DNA of 64,000 bases. Source: Thiolapillus brandeum. Its GTDB lineage: Bacteria; Pseudomonadota; Gammaproteobacteria; Chromatiales; Chromatiaceae. Under the pieces are notes generated by a model. It did no database searches. It saw nothing but the letters and a program-made list of their open reading frames with translations, and was not told the origin of the DNA. The translations under genes were made by a program, and so were the position numbers. Of this stretch, positions 35,743-45,987 are shown piece after piece. Every line of letters begins with the position of its first letter. The first letter of the stretch is position 1. The stretch covers positions 1,364,001 to 1,428,000 of the forward strand of contig NZ_AP012273.1 of the NCBI RefSeq assembly GCF_000828615.1. The letters are read 5' to 3'.

Positions 35743-36653
35743 GGCAGGTAATAGTTGGCGAGAATGCCGAGGAAGATCACCACGCCAATCCAGTGATTGT
35801 GCAGAAATGCCTTGAAGCAGAGTGCCCGGTCACGTTGCCGGATCAGCCACTGGTGATAAAGCATCAATCCCAGGGCAAACCCCAGGGCCATGTACCAGTA
35901 GCGTCCCAGGAAAAACAGGTGTCCCACATGATAGAGGATGCCCAGAAAGGTCAGCTGCAGCAGGCCGATGATCAGCCTGTCCCAGGAGCCAAACAGGATG
36001 GCGGTGGATTTGACCCCGATTTTCAGGTCATCCGCCCGGTCCACCATGGCGTACATGGTGTCATAGATGAGGGCCCATACCAGCACTGCCAGAAACAGCC
36101 ACCAGGAACGGGGGTCGATACTGCCGGTCTGGGCAGCGAACACCATGGGAATGGCCCAGCCAAAGGCGGCGCCAAGGTAGGCCTGGGGCAAATGGGTGAA
36201 ACGTTTGGTGAAAGGATAGCTGGCGGCGAGAAAGGCGCCGACAAATGAAAGCGCAATGGTAAAGTTGTTCAAGGTGAGGACAAGGACGAAGGCCAGGCCC
36301 ACCAGCAGGCCAAACAGCAACAGAGTCTCTTTCTCGCTCACCAGACCCGCCGTGAGGGGGCGCTCGGCTGTGCGTTCCACATGGCGATCGATATTCCTGT
36401 CTGCATAATCATTGATCACGCATCCCGCAGAACGCATGAGTACCACTCCGGCAACGAATACGGCCACCAGCCAGGGTTTGGGATGGCCCTCGGCAGCAAT
36501 CCACAGGGCCCACAGAGTGGGCCATAGCAGCAACAGAATACCGATGGGCTTGTCCAGGCGCATGAGGCGCGCATAGGATGACCATCGATGCCGGAATGCG
36601 GTATTTTCCAAGAATCGGCCTTTTTGAAAGTGATTTTGGGGATGGGTTATCAT
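35739..36653 (-). CDS. ubiA: 4-hydroxybenzoate octaprenyltransferase
   Basis: A 304-residue membrane enzyme that prenylates 4-hydroxybenzoate in ubiquinone synthesis. It has about eight helices with two Asp-rich motifs: NDYADRNID (first) and DRADDLKIG (second). It also has RLDKPIGILLLLWPTLWAL at the start. ATG 36653 is preferred because GGGGA lies 8-9 nt before it; ATG 36671 is also in frame. It leads the ubiA-bioA-rsmJ set and is divergent from the M48 gene. Confidence 0.97.
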   Translation of the reverse strand: MITHPQNHFQKGRFLENTAFRHRWSSYARLMRLDKPIGILLLLWPTLWALWIAAEGHPKPWLVAVFVAGVVLMRSAGCVINDYADRNIDRHVERTAERPLTAGLVSEKETLLLFGLLVGLAFVLVLTLNNFTIALSFVGAFLAASYPFTKRFTHLPQAYLGAAFGWAIPMVFAAQTGSIDPRSWWLFLAVLVWALIYDTMYAMVDRADDLKIGVKSTAILFGSWDRLIIGLLQLTFLGILYHVGHLFFLGRYWYMALGFALGLMLYHQWLIRQRDRALCFKAFLHNHWIGVVIFLGILANYYLP

Positions 36654-36695
36654 AGCAAATCCCCGATTCATCGTTCACTTGCAGTACTAGCCACC

Positions 36696-37514
36696 ATGAT
36701 ACGAACATTTTGTCTGCTTCTGACCATGACTTTGTTCATTGGGGCTTGCTCCACCAGTCCTACGGGCAGGCATCAGCTGATGCTGGTCAGCCCTTCCCAG
36801 GCGATTCAGGCCTCGGCAAAAGCTTATCCGGAAAAGCTGAAGGAGTATGCCGCCAAAGGCAAGCTGAACGATAAGCCCGTGATGTTGGCGCGGGTGAAGC
36901 GTATTACCGGGCGCCTGATCGCTCAGGCGATACGCATGTATCCCGAGAGTCGCAACTGGGAATGGGAGGTAGTACTTATCGATGATCCGGATGTCGTCAA
37001 TGCCTGGTGCATGGCGGGCGGTAAAATGGCAATTTATTCAGGGCTCATCGAAAAACTGAAGCCTACGGATGATGAGCTGGCCCAGGTCATGGCCCATGAG
37101 ATCAGCCATGCACTGGCCAATCATGTGGCGGAACAGATGTCTGTGTCCCTGGCTTCCCAACTGGGGTTGGCCGTCCTGTCCGCCACAGCGCTGCATGACA
37201 ACCGGTATCGCTCTGCAGCTCTTACAGGCGCTGCCCTTGCCGCAACTCTGGCCATCGAGCTTCCCTACAGCCGCGCCGCTGAGGCAGAAGCTGACCGTGT
37301 CGGAATAGAAATTGCTGCCAGGGCCGGTTACAACCCCCATGCAGCCGTTTCACTATGGAAGAAGATGGGGCAGGTCAACAAGAAATCTCCACCGGAGCTG
37401 TTGAATACGCACCCTTCTGCGGGTACTCGTCAGCACACCCTGGCCGAATTGGCGCCTAAAATGATGAAGTATTATCACCCCCATGAAGTACATCCTGTCT
37501 ATCCATTGAATTGA
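36696..37514 (+). CDS. M48 family metallopeptidase lipoprotein
   Basis: A 272-residue product from ATG 36696. A signal peptide ends in a lipobox (LFIGAC). The zinc-protease motif HEISH is at 134-138, and the third ligand lies in the AAEAEADRVGIEIA segment. The text resembles the periplasmic LoiP/YcaL (BepA-related) peptidases that clear misfolded outer-membrane proteins. It has no TPR domain, so it is closer to LoiP/YcaL than to BepA. It is monocistronic, with promoter elements in the short gap to ubiA. Confidence 0.9.
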   Translation: MIRTFCLLLTMTLFIGACSTSPTGRHQLMLVSPSQAIQASAKAYPEKLKEYAAKGKLNDKPVMLARVKRITGRLIAQAIRMYPESRNWEWEVVLIDDPDVVNAWCMAGGKMAIYSGLIEKLKPTDDELAQVMAHEISHALANHVAEQMSVSLASQLGLAVLSATALHDNRYRSAALTGAALAATLAIELPYSRAAEAEADRVGIEIAARAGYNPHAAVSLWKKMGQVNKKSPPELLNTHPSAGTRQHTLAELAPKMMKYYHPHEVHPVYPLN

Positions 37515-37546
37515 CCGGCAGTTCCCTGCCGGATAAACAGATGTAG

Positions 37547-37563
37547 CATTCCTAATAGGAATG
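37547..37563. promoter_or_regulatory. 17-bp palindrome upstream of the leu genes
   Basis: CATTCCTA-A-TAGGAATG is a perfect palindrome around a single base. It is followed by an AT-rich stretch that probably holds the leuC promoter. A second perfect short repeat, ACCCGG-CTTA-CCGGGT (37710-37725), lies in the leader just before leuC. The palindrome could be an operator or a terminator of the M48 gene; no regulator is assigned. Confidence 0.4.
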
Positions 37564-37759
37564 GAATATATATAAAATATGAAATTGTTTTATTCAATGG
37601 CAAATAGTACGCTCGCGTTCTGTTACCGAAAAACAATGCTCAGGTGGAATTGTCTGTAATCCATTCAAGGGATGTCTGAGGTAGGGATGCCGGAAGTGAC
37701 CAAGGCTGAACCCGGCTTACCGGGTCGCCTGGTCAATGGAACATAAAGAGATGCTTAAC

Positions 37760-39184
37760 ATGACCATGACCGCAAGAACACTCTATGACAAGTTGTGGGA
37801 CGCCCATGTAGTGCGTACCGACGAACATGGCACCAGCCTTATCTATATAGACAGGCAACTGGTGCATGAGGTGACTTCGCCCCAGGCCTTCGAGGGTCTG
37901 CGCCTGGCCGGGCGCAAACCCTGGCGCACGGAAGCGAATCTGGCCACGCCGGATCACAATGTGCCTACTCATCCGGAAGATCGCCATGGAGGCGTGGAAG
38001 CCATCCATGATCCGGTATCGCGGTTACAGGTGCAGACCCTGGATCGCAACTGTGAGGAATTTTCCATCCCCGAGTTCCACATCAATGACCCCCGCCAGGG
38101 CATCGTGCATGTGGTCGGGCCGGAGCAGGGTGCCACCCTGCCGGGGATGACCGTGGTCTGCGGGGATTCACATACCGCCACCCATGGGGCTTTTGGCGCT
38201 TTGGCGTTTGGTATCGGCACTTCGGAAGTGGAACATGTGCTGGCTACCCAGTGCCTGATCCAGAAAAAATCCAGGGCCATGCTCATCGACGTGCAGGGCA
38301 GGGTCGGGCCAGGGGTCACCGCCAAGGATATCGTTCTGGCCATCATCGGTAAAATCGGCACCGCTGGTGGTACGGGCTATGCCATCGAGTTTGCCGGAGA
38401 GGCGATTCGTGATTTGTCCATGGAAGGGCGCATGACGGTTTGCAATATGGCCATAGAGGCCGGTGCCCGTGCGGGTTTCGTGGCCGTGGACGACAAGACC
38501 ATCGACTATGTGAAAGGCCGTCCTTTTGCCCCGTCCGGCGAGTTATGGGACAAAGCGGTGGCCGACTGGCGGAATCTGCATTCGGATGAAGGCGCCCGCT
38601 TTGATGAGGTGGTGGTGCTGGATGCCAGCCGAATACAACCTCAGGTGACCTGGGGCACTTCGCCTGAAATGGTGGTGAACGTGGACGCAAAAGTGCCTGA
38701 TCCTGCGGCTGAGACCGATGAGGTCAAGGCCGACGGCATGCGCCGTGCCCTGGAATACATGGGGTTGAAAGCGGGTACACCCATTACTGATATTTCTGTG
38801 GACAAGGTGTTCATCGGCTCCTGCACCAATTCCCGCATCGAGGATTTGCGTGCCGCCGCCGAGGTGGCCAAAGGCCGCAAGGTGGCGGAAAATATCAGGC
38901 TGGCGATGGTAGTGCCCGGTTCCGGCCTGGTGAAGAAGCAGGCCGAGGAAGAAGGACTGGACAGGGTTTTTACCGAAGCGGGCTTTGAATGGCGCGAACC
39001 GGGCTGTTCCATGTGCCTGGCCATGAATGCCGACCGCCTGGAGCCAGGAGAGCGCTGCGCTTCCACGTCCAACCGCAACTTCGAGGGGCGGCAGGGCATT
39101 GGTGGACGCACGCACCTGGTCAGCCCGGCGATGGCGGCAGCCGCAGCGATCGCAGGCCATTTTACTGATGCGAGGGATTTCTGA
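37760..39184 (+). CDS. leuC: 3-isopropylmalate dehydratase large subunit
   Basis: A 474-residue aconitase-family subunit of leucine synthesis; with LeuD it isomerises 2- to 3-isopropylmalate using a [4Fe-4S] cluster. Text: [54 protein letters not shown], the cluster cysteines in [11 protein letters not shown] and [10 protein letters not shown]. In-frame ATGs occur at 37736, 37751, 37760 and 37766. 37760 has GAGA at a suitable distance and gives the usual N-terminus. leuD follows after 1 nt. Confidence 0.97.
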   Translation: MTMTARTLYDKLWDAHVVRTDEHGTSLIYIDRQLVHEVTSPQAFEGLRLAGRKPWRTEANLATPDHNVPTHPEDRHGGVEAIHDPVSRLQVQTLDRNCEEFSIPEFHINDPRQGIVHVVGPEQGATLPGMTVVCGDSHTATHGAFGALAFGIGTSEVEHVLATQCLIQKKSRAMLIDVQGRVGPGVTAKDIVLAIIGKIGTAGGTGYAIEFAGEAIRDLSMEGRMTVCNMAIEAGARAGFVAVDDKTIDYVKGRPFAPSGELWDKAVADWRNLHSDEGARFDEVVVLDASRIQPQVTWGTSPEMVVNVDAKVPDPAAETDEVKADGMRRALEYMGLKAGTPITDISVDKVFIGSCTNSRIEDLRAAAEVAKGRKVAENIRLAMVVPGSGLVKKQAEEEGLDRVFTEAGFEWREPGCSMCLAMNADRLEPGERCASTSNRNFEGRQGIGGRTHLVSPAMAAAAAIAGHFTDARDF

Positions 39185-39185
39185 G

Positions 39186-39836
39186 ATGGAAAAGTTCAAG
39201 ACATTCAAAGGCAAGGTCTGTCCTCTGGATCGCGCCAATGTAGATACCGATGCCATCATTCCCAAACAGTTCCTGAAATCCATCAAGCGCACGGGCTTCG
39301 GTCCCAATCTGTTCGATGAATGGCGTTACCTGGATCACGGGGAGCCGGGCATGGATCCGGCGAGCCGCAAGCCGAACCCGGAATTCGTGCTCAATGACCC
39401 GCGATACAAGGACGCCAGCGTTCTGCTTGCCCGTAAGAATTTCGGTTGCGGTTCTTCCCGTGAGCATGCTCCCTGGGCCTTGCTGGATTATGGTTTCAAG
39501 GTCATCATTGCGCCCAGTTTTGCGGATATCTTTTACAACAATTGCTTCAAGAACGGCATCCTGCCCATTGTGCTGGATGAAGAAACCGTCGATCAGTTGT
39601 TCCGGCAATCCGGGGGTGAACAGGCCTTGCAGATCACCGTGGATCTGGAAAATCAGAAGCTGGTGCCGGATGAAGGCGAAGAGATATCCTTTGATGTGGA
39701 CAGTTTCCGCAAGCATTGTCTCCTGGAAGGTCTGGATGATATTGGCCTGACCCTGCAGCACGTGGACGAAATCCGTGGCTACGAGGAAAGGCGCCGGCAG
39801 GAAGCTCCCTGGTTGTTCGAAAACCCTGCCGTGTGA
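39186..39836 (+). CDS. leuD: 3-isopropylmalate dehydratase small subunit
   Basis: A 216-residue swivelling subunit that partners LeuC. Seen: [19 protein letters not shown] at the start, the substrate loop [15 protein letters not shown], and the [13 protein letters not shown] segment. Length is as in other Gammaproteobacteria. It begins 1 nt after the leuC stop and is followed 12 nt later by a GNAT gene in the same direction. Confidence 0.98.
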   Translation: MEKFKTFKGKVCPLDRANVDTDAIIPKQFLKSIKRTGFGPNLFDEWRYLDHGEPGMDPASRKPNPEFVLNDPRYKDASVLLARKNFGCGSSREHAPWALLDYGFKVIIAPSFADIFYNNCFKNGILPIVLDEETVDQLFRQSGGEQALQITVDLENQKLVPDEGEEISFDVDSFRKHCLLEGLDDIGLTLQHVDEIRGYEERRRQEAPWLFENPAV

Positions 39837-39848
39837 GGACGAGAAGAC

Positions 39849-40355
39849 ATGGACTTCAGCATTCGCCATGGAGAAGCCCGGGACATACCTGGCATCAAGG
39901 CACTGTATGAACAATCACATGTGGTGGACGGCACCCTGAAAATGCCTTTCCAGTCCCGGAATATGTGGGAGAAATGGCTGACGAACCTGTCGGAAGGCAA
40001 CTACAATCTGGTCGCTGTCAGCGGGGAGGAGGTGATCGGTCAGCTGCAGCTGACGGTGTCCCCCAATTTGCGGCGTCGTCACGCTGCGACCTTTGGGATG
40101 GCGGTCTCGGCCCGGGTTTCCCGCCAGGGTGTGGGAAAGGCCCTTTTGCAGACTGCCCTGGACATGTGTGACAACTGGCTGAACATACGCCGGGTGGAAT
40201 TGCAGGTCTTCGTGGACAACGAAGCCGCCATTGGTCTCTACGAGAGCATGGGCTTCGTGCGCGAAGGAAGGAATCAGGACTTCGCCTATAAAAACGGGCG
40301 TTTCGTGGATGCCTATACCATGGCAAGAATGCGCCCCGGGGTTATGCCTGATTGA
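39849..40355 (+). CDS. GNAT family N-acetyltransferase
   Basis: A 168-residue GNAT-fold protein. The acetyl-CoA loop reads VSRQGVGKALLQTALDMCDN, preceded by the beta4 region ATFGMAVSARV. The C-terminal segment NEAAIGLYESMGFVREGRNQDF is typical of the fold. It sits between leuD and leuB, where Pseudomonas has a methyltransferase gene, so the slot is variable. The substrate is unknown. Its stop codon lies inside a palindrome (40351-40367). Confidence 0.85.
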   Translation: MDFSIRHGEARDIPGIKALYEQSHVVDGTLKMPFQSRNMWEKWLTNLSEGNYNLVAVSGEEVIGQLQLTVSPNLRRRHAATFGMAVSARVSRQGVGKALLQTALDMCDNWLNIRRVELQVFVDNEAAIGLYESMGFVREGRNQDFAYKNGRFVDAYTMARMRPGVMPD

Positions 40356-40390
40356 AAACTTTTCAATTCTCCTGAATCCACGGATTCAGG
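40351..40390. promoter_or_regulatory. Two adjoining perfect palindromes upstream of leuB
   Basis: ATTGAAAA-C-TTTTCAAT (40351-40367) overlaps the acetyltransferase stop. CCTGAATCC-AC-GGATTCAGG (40371-40390) follows 3 nt later. leuB starts 47 nt downstream. With a 1- or 2-nt centre they fold poorly as RNA, so DNA operators seem more likely than a terminator. No regulator is assigned. Confidence 0.45.
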
Positions 40391-40437
40391 GATACTTATG
40401 ATTGGCCGGTGATACCGGTCTGAGAGGTAGCTGGACA

Positions 40438-41511
40438 ATGAGTAAGAAAATCCTGATTCTTCCCGGTGACGGTATCGGCCCGGAAATCGTCAACCAGGCT
40501 GTCAAGGTCATGGACAAACTGGCTGGCGAGGGTCTGGACATCGAGCTGGACGAAGCCCTGGTGGGTGGCGCCGCCATCGATGCCACCGGTGGCCCTCTGC
40601 CGGATACCACCCTGGATCTGGCGAAGGAAGCCGATGCCATTCTGCTGGGTGCCGTGGGGGGTTACAAGTGGGAGTCCCTTGACATCGCCATTCGTCCCGA
40701 GAAGGGTCTGCTGGGCCTGCGTGCGGGTCTGAACCTGTTCGCCAACCTGCGTCCGGCCATTCTCTATCCCCAGTTGGCGGATGCCTCCACGCTCAAACCG
40801 GAAGTGGTATCCGGCCTGGATATCATGATCGTGCGCGAGCTCACCGGCGGTATCTATTTTGGTCAGCCCCGGGGAGTGCGGGAGCTGGACGATGGAGAAC
40901 GGGAAGGCTTCAATACCCTAGTGTACCGCGAGAGCGAGATCGAACGTATCATGCGCGTGGCCGGGGATATTGCCCGCAAGCGTGACAGCCGGGTGTGTTC
41001 CGTGGACAAGGCCAATGTTCTGGAATGCACCGAGCTATGGCGGGAAGTGGCGGTCCGGGTCATGGAAAAGGACTATGCGGATGTGGAATTGAGTCATATG
41101 TACGTGGACAACGCCGCCATGCAGCTGGTACGTGCGCCCAAGCAATTCGATGTCATGGTCACCACCAACATGTTCGGTGACATTCTCTCCGACTGTGCCG
41201 CCATGCTCACAGGTTCCATCGGCATGCTGCCCTCGGCGTCCCTGGATGAGAACGGCAAGGGCATGTACGAACCCATCCACGGTTCGGCGCCGGATATCGC
41301 CGGACAGAACAAGGCCAATCCCCTGGCCACCATCCTCTCCGTCGCCATGATGCTGCGCTACAGCCTGGATGAAGCGGCCATGGCTGATCGCATCGAGAAT
41401 GCGGTGAACAAGGTGCTGGATGACGGTCTGCGCACTCCGGACATCATGGCCGATGGCATGAAGGAAGTGAGCACCGAGGAAATGGGCGATGCGGTCACCG
41501 CAGTGTTGTAA
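40438..41511 (+). CDS. leuB: 3-isopropylmalate dehydrogenase
   Basis: A 357-residue NAD-dependent oxidative decarboxylase, third step of leucine synthesis. From ATG 40438 (site GAGAGGT): [51 protein letters not shown], and the metal-binding [39 protein letters not shown] near the end is the NAD site. It is in line with leuCD and asd. Confidence 0.98.
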   Translation: MSKKILILPGDGIGPEIVNQAVKVMDKLAGEGLDIELDEALVGGAAIDATGGPLPDTTLDLAKEADAILLGAVGGYKWESLDIAIRPEKGLLGLRAGLNLFANLRPAILYPQLADASTLKPEVVSGLDIMIVRELTGGIYFGQPRGVRELDDGEREGFNTLVYRESEIERIMRVAGDIARKRDSRVCSVDKANVLECTELWREVAVRVMEKDYADVELSHMYVDNAAMQLVRAPKQFDVMVTTNMFGDILSDCAAMLTGSIGMLPSASLDENGKGMYEPIHGSAPDIAGQNKANPLATILSVAMMLRYSLDEAAMADRIENAVNKVLDDGLRTPDIMADGMKEVSTEEMGDAVTAVL

Positions 41512-41583
41512 TTCCTGCTCCGGATGGCTGGGAATTGAAACCCCGGCAGGGTGGATTCAGATAAACCATATAGGCAGAATGAC

Positions 41584-42699
41584 ATGAAAAGAGTAGGTTT
41601 CGTAGGCTGGCGGGGCATGGTGGGCTCCGTGCTCATGCAGCGTATGCGTGAGGAAAATGATTTCGATGCTATCGAGGAGCCGGTGTTTTTCACCACCTCC
41701 CAGGCGGGACAGAAAGGGCCGGATATTGGCAAGGATGTCCCGTTGCTCAAGGATGCCACGGATCTCGAAGAACTGAAAAAAATGGAAGTCATCGTCACCT
41801 GCCAGGGCGGTGACTACACCAAGCAGGTATTTTCCGGCCTGCGCGCCAGCGGCTGGAATGGCTACTGGATCGACGCAGCTTCCACCCTGCGTATGGCGGA
41901 TCATACGGTCATCGTTCTCGATCCCGTGAACATGACGGTCATTCAGGATGCCATCAGCAACGGGACGAAAGATTTCATCGGCGGCAACTGCACCGTGAGC
42001 CTGATGCTCATGGGTCTGGGCGGCCTGTTCCAGAACGATCTGGTGGAATGGATGAGCGCAATGACCTACCAGGCCGCTTCCGGCGCTGGTGCGCGTAATA
42101 TGCGTGAGCTCTTGTCCCAGATGGGCGCCCTGGAAAGCGGTGTGCATGAGCTTTTGATGGATCCTGCTTCCGCCATCCTTGATATCGATCGCCGGGTGAC
42201 GGACACCATGCGCAGTGATGATTTCCCCACGGATCAGTTCGGCGTCCCCCTGGCAGGCAGCCTGATTCCCTGGATCGATGTCAAACTGGACAATGGTCAA
42301 AGCAAGGAGGAATGGAAAGGGCAGGTGGAAACCAACAAGATCCTGGGGCGTTCCGATAACCCCGTGCCCATCGATGGCCTGTGTGTGCGCATCGGTGCCA
42401 TGCGCAGCCATTCCCAGGCATTGACCATCAAGCTGAAGACAGACGTTCCTCTGGATGAGATCGAGTCCATGCTCGGAGAAGCCAACGACTGGTCGAAAGT
42501 CGTGCCCAATGAACGCGATGTCAGCGCCGCCGAACTGACTCCGGCAAAGGTCACGGGCACTCTGGAAGTCCCCGTGGGGCGCCTGCGTAAAATGAATATG
42601 GGCAGCAAATATCTGTCTGCATTCACTGTGGGTGACCAACTGCTTTGGGGGGCGGCCGAACCTTTACGGCGCATGCTTATGATCCTTCTTCACAGATGA
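41584..42699 (+). CDS. asd: Aspartate-semialdehyde dehydrogenase
   Basis: A 371-residue NADP enzyme that reduces aspartyl phosphate to the semialdehyde, the branch point to lysine, threonine and methionine. From ATG 41584: [18 protein letters not shown] nucleotide site, [11 protein letters not shown], and the catalytic Cys136 in [15 protein letters not shown], then [18 protein letters not shown]. Length and motifs are those of the Gram-negative Asd group. It follows leuB by 72 nt in the order conserved with Pseudomonas. Confidence 0.98.
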   Translation: MKRVGFVGWRGMVGSVLMQRMREENDFDAIEEPVFFTTSQAGQKGPDIGKDVPLLKDATDLEELKKMEVIVTCQGGDYTKQVFSGLRASGWNGYWIDAASTLRMADHTVIVLDPVNMTVIQDAISNGTKDFIGGNCTVSLMLMGLGGLFQNDLVEWMSAMTYQAASGAGARNMRELLSQMGALESGVHELLMDPASAILDIDRRVTDTMRSDDFPTDQFGVPLAGSLIPWIDVKLDNGQSKEEWKGQVETNKILGRSDNPVPIDGLCVRIGAMRSHSQALTIKLKTDVPLDEIESMLGEANDWSKVVPNERDVSAAELTPAKVTGTLEVPVGRLRKMNMGSKYLSAFTVGDQLLWGAAEPLRRMLMILLHR

Positions 42700-42754
42700 A
42701 GCGTGAAGTACCGCAAATAGTGGAGCCGCAAATAGCTTTCAGAGCCGGTTTTGG

Positions 42755-42783
42755 TTGGTAAAAAACGCGGTGTAGGCTATAGT
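42755..42783 (+). promoter_or_regulatory. Sigma-70 type promoter upstream of fimV
   Basis: TTGGTA at 42755-42760 and TATAGT at 42778-42783 are 17 nt apart. This would start fimV transcription near 42790, with a long leader of about 245 nt. The rest of the 337-nt gap between asd and fimV shows no gene. Confidence 0.5.
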
Positions 42784-43036
42784 TAGCCTTGAATCGTTAT
42801 AAATACTCTGAGATTTGTTGTCCGTAGTGGAGGGGGATTCAGCCGGGTTTCCGGATTGGCGGAGGAACATCTTGCTCAATGCCGGAAACCGGGAACAGGT
42901 CAAACCGCATTGGGGCAGCAGAATCAGAGGCTACTTGTGTAGCGCATTCAGGATTTACATGGCATCGGGTTTTCCCGCTTTGCGTGGCGAAGCGGGAGGG
43001 CTTTGAAGTACTGGGCGGCAATCTCTGGGAGGGAAT

Positions 43037-45802
43037 ATGGTCCGCAAACTGGCACTAGCAGTTTCACTGGCGGTGGGCACTTTGCCCATGTCTGTATATG
43101 CACTGGGTCTTGGAGACATGACCACGCATTCGGCTCTGAACGAAAAGTTCAAGGCTGATATCGCGCTGATATCCGTAAAAAAAGGACAGATTGATACCCT
43201 CAAAGCCACCTTGGCCCCCGCTGCGGTATTCAATCGTTTGGGTGTGGAGCGCACACTTTTTCTAAGCCGTCTCAAATTCCGTCCCATGCGCCTGAAGAAT
43301 GGCAAGGCCGTGATTCGCGTTACCAGCAGTGAGCCCATAAGAGAGCCGTTCCTGGATTTCTTTATCAAGCTGGACTGGCCCAATGGTCAGGCGGTGAAGG
43401 AATACACGGCGTTACTGGATCCACCGTCCCTTACCCGGCGGCGCGCGGAAAAAATTGCCGCTGCCAGTGCACAGTCTTCCGGCGGAACAGCCGCCCGGTC
43501 AGGGGATAATCAGAGCGCGGCTCGTGCTGCCAGCCGACCCCGGCGCACTGCCAGTGATGGCGAATACGGTCCCGTAGCCGCCAATGAAACACTGTGGGAA
43601 ATTGCGGACGATCTTCGGCCCCAGGGCATTTCCGTACATCAAATGATGATGGCCTTGTATAAGGCCAATCCCCAGGCATTCCTCAATAACAACATCAATA
43701 TGCTGAAAAAGGGGCAGGTGCTCAGGGTTCCTGGTGCTGATGAGATCACCATCGGGCGAACTGAAGCCGTTGCGGAATTCCAGCAGCAGATATCGGGAGC
43801 GATACCCCCTGCAGTCAGTGAGAGTGCCTCCGCCGCAACCGAGGCAGCAGAAACTCGGGCAGAAGAAGCAACGTCCTCGGAAGAAGCCGGGAAACTCCAG
43901 ATTGCAAGTGCCACCGAGGAGCCAAAGGAAATTGGCCAGGCTGCTTCCGATCTCGAAGTGGAAGCGGGAAGCACGGATCTACGCCAACAGATGCTGATCC
44001 TGGAAGAGCAGGCTGAAACTGCACGCCAGGAAGCCACCCTGATGCGCAGTCAGGTGGAAGAGCTGCAACAGCAGTTGAGTGATACCCAGCGCCTGCTGGA
44101 ACTCAAGGATGAAGAATTGGCCCGCCTGCAGGAAGGCATGGCCGAAACCAATGAAGCGGAAGCGGCTGTGGAGAATGGGGCTTCTGAGGCTGAATCTGAA
44201 GCAGAAACGGATGTGTCTGCCGAAAATCCGCTTGACGAAGCCGAAGAAGCTGTGGAACCCGCTACGGAAGAGCCAGCCACCGAGGGGGCTGGTACTGAAG
44301 CTACGACACCTGGAGAAACAGTCACTGAAGAAGCGGCTGTTGTCGAGGAAACCACCGGGGACAACACAGACGCCCTGGTGGAAACAGAGTCAGTGAGCGA
44401 GGAGGCCGATACGGTTCCTCCTGCTGCCAAGGCGGAAACACCTGCCGCCGCTGAAGAGCCTGCTGCCCGGGAAGAAGCCCCTGCGGTTGCCGCCCAGCCT
44501 GAACCTGCCAAAGAGCCTTCCCTCATGGAAGATCCCATGGCCTGGATACAGAACAACATGATGATCGCCGGTGGTGCCGCTGGTGCTCTGATACTCGCCA
44601 TTTTGGCGCTGCTTCTGGGCAGGCGCAAGAAGGAAGAACAGGGTCCAGTGGTAACTGCCGCAGGAGAAATGGGTGAATCCGTGGATCAGGAGAGCATTCT
44701 GATGGAGGAGGAATCCAGTCTCGCCGATACGGTTGCTGATCACATGGCAGCCGGAAACATTGGTGATACTTCTTTCCTCAGTGAATATTCCACAGAGGAA
44801 TTCAAGGGTCTGCAGGAAGACACAGCCGAAGTGGACCCGGTTTCAGAGGCGGATGTCTACATTGCCTATGGCCGCTATCAGCAGGCTGAAGAGATCCTGC
44901 GCGAGGCCATGGATTCCGGTAATGACAGCGCGGCGGTCAAATACAAGATGTTGGAAGTGTATTACGCCACCCAGAAAAAGGATCAGTTCAATGCGCTGGC
45001 GGAAGAAATGGTCGATTCCGGTCAGTATGAAGAAGACCCCAAAGCCTGGGAGCACATACAGACCATGGGCCGGGATCTGGACAAATCCAATCCTCTGTTT
45101 GCGGCAGGCGTTGCTGCTGCCGGGGCAGATGCTGCCGCAGCCGTGTCCGATGCTGACAGTGGTGTGGGAGAAGACAGCGAGCTGTCTCTTGATCTGAGTA
45201 CTCTGGCTGAAGAAGTGGATTCAGCGTTGAGCGCAGACAGTGAGCCTCTGGAAGGATTCAGTGAACTGGATCTGGATTTCTCCAAACTGGACACGGATGA
45301 CGGGGCGACCGCTGCCGATGATGAAGCAGCCCAGGCAGAATCGGTTCTGGATGATGTCAACAATGATGATATGGCACTTGGGGAAACCGAGTTACATACA
45401 GAGCTCCTGGATATCAGCGATATTGGTGACGTCAACGTAGGCACTACCAATCTTGATGAGGCCCTGGCAGATCTTTCCGGTGACCTCGAAGGCGTTATGG
45501 CGGATTCCCAGATTCTGGATGAGCCTCTGGATCTGGAAGATGAGCGTTTTTCCAACCTGGAAGACGGCCTTTCGCCTGACAGTCAGATTTCCGGCCTGGA
45601 GGATGATCTCAATGTCTCTTCGGCCATGGAAGAGGACTCCATCATTGGTGACGAAGTGGAAACCAAGCTGGAACTGGCCCGCGCCTTCATGGAAATCGGC
45701 GACGCTGATGGCGCCCGTGGCATCCTCCAGGAAGTCGAGGAAGACGGGACACCGGAACAGAAGGAAATTGCCTCTGAACTACTGACCCAGCTCAAGAACT
45801 AG
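43037..45802 (+). CDS. fimV: FimV/HubP family polar landmark protein
   Basis: A 921-residue protein from ATG 43037 (site GGGAGGG). A signal peptide (MVRKLALAVSLAVGTLPMSVYA) and an N-terminal beta domain are followed by a LysM peptidoglycan-binding domain at about 176-232 (LWEIADDLRPQGISVHQMMMALYKANPQAF in part). Then come a coiled coil at about 315-370, a long Glu/Ala/Thr-rich acidic region, one membrane helix at about 507-530, and a very acidic cytoplasmic part. It ends in the conserved FimV C-terminal motif (LELARAFMEIGDADGARGIL). Such proteins mark the cell pole and organise type IV pili, flagella or chromosome partners. The stop codon TAG lies in a repeat element. Confidence 0.95.
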   Translation: MVRKLALAVSLAVGTLPMSVYALGLGDMTTHSALNEKFKADIALISVKKGQIDTLKATLAPAAVFNRLGVERTLFLSRLKFRPMRLKNGKAVIRVTSSEPIREPFLDFFIKLDWPNGQAVKEYTALLDPPSLTRRRAEKIAAASAQSSGGTAARSGDNQSAARAASRPRRTASDGEYGPVAANETLWEIADDLRPQGISVHQMMMALYKANPQAFLNNNINMLKKGQVLRVPGADEITIGRTEAVAEFQQQISGAIPPAVSESASAATEAAETRAEEATSSEEAGKLQIASATEEPKEIGQAASDLEVEAGSTDLRQQMLILEEQAETARQEATLMRSQVEELQQQLSDTQRLLELKDEELARLQEGMAETNEAEAAVENGASEAESEAETDVSAENPLDEAEEAVEPATEEPATEGAGTEATTPGETVTEEAAVVEETTGDNTDALVETESVSEEADTVPPAAKAETPAAAEEPAAREEAPAVAAQPEPAKEPSLMEDPMAWIQNNMMIAGGAAGALILAILALLLGRRKKEEQGPVVTAAGEMGESVDQESILMEEESSLADTVADHMAAGNIGDTSFLSEYSTEEFKGLQEDTAEVDPVSEADVYIAYGRYQQAEEILREAMDSGNDSAAVKYKMLEVYYATQKKDQFNALAEEMVDSGQYEEDPKAWEHIQTMGRDLDKSNPLFAAGVAAAGADAAAAVSDADSGVGEDSELSLDLSTLAEEVDSALSADSEPLEGFSELDLDFSKLDTDDGATAADDEAAQAESVLDDVNNDDMALGETELHTELLDISDIGDVNVGTTNLDEALADLSGDLEGVMADSQILDEPLDLEDERFSNLEDGLSPDSQISGLEDDLNVSSAMEEDSIIGDEVETKLELARAFMEIGDADGARGILQEVEEDGTPEQKEIASELLTQLKN

Positions 45803-45926
45803 CCCGGATGTTTCACCGGATAGCGTGGTGGTGACAAAGTGTAACCCGGCCAATATGTGCATAAACATTTGTTTTCACTGGTGAGTCAATGAAATTTCGA
45901 GCGGTCTGGTGAAATATCCGGGCTAG
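45799..45926. mobile_element. 128-bp MITE-like element with 19-bp inverted repeats
   Basis: CTAGCCCGGATGTTTCACC (45799-45817) and GGTGAAATATCCGGGCTAG (45908-45926) are inverted repeats with one mismatch and CTAG at both outer ends. The 90-bp interior has no gene. The fimV stop codon TAG (45800-45802) is made by the left end. The layout is that of a small non-autonomous mobile element; similar CCCGGAT...ATCCGGG repeats occur in other proteobacteria as far as I recall. Confidence 0.65.
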
Positions 45927-45949
45927 TCCCTTCCTGATCCCATCGATTA

Positions 45950-45977
45950 AAGGGCGCTTCGGCGCCCTTCTTGTCTT
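45950..45977 (+). terminator. Rho-independent terminator after fimV
   Basis: AAGGGCGC-TTCG-GCGCCCTT (45950-45969) is a perfect 8-bp stem with the very stable TTCG loop, followed by a T-rich run (CTTGTCTTT). It ends 11 nt before truA, so truA must be transcribed from a promoter inside this gap or by readthrough. Confidence 0.85.
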
Positions 45978-45987
45978 TATATATCCA

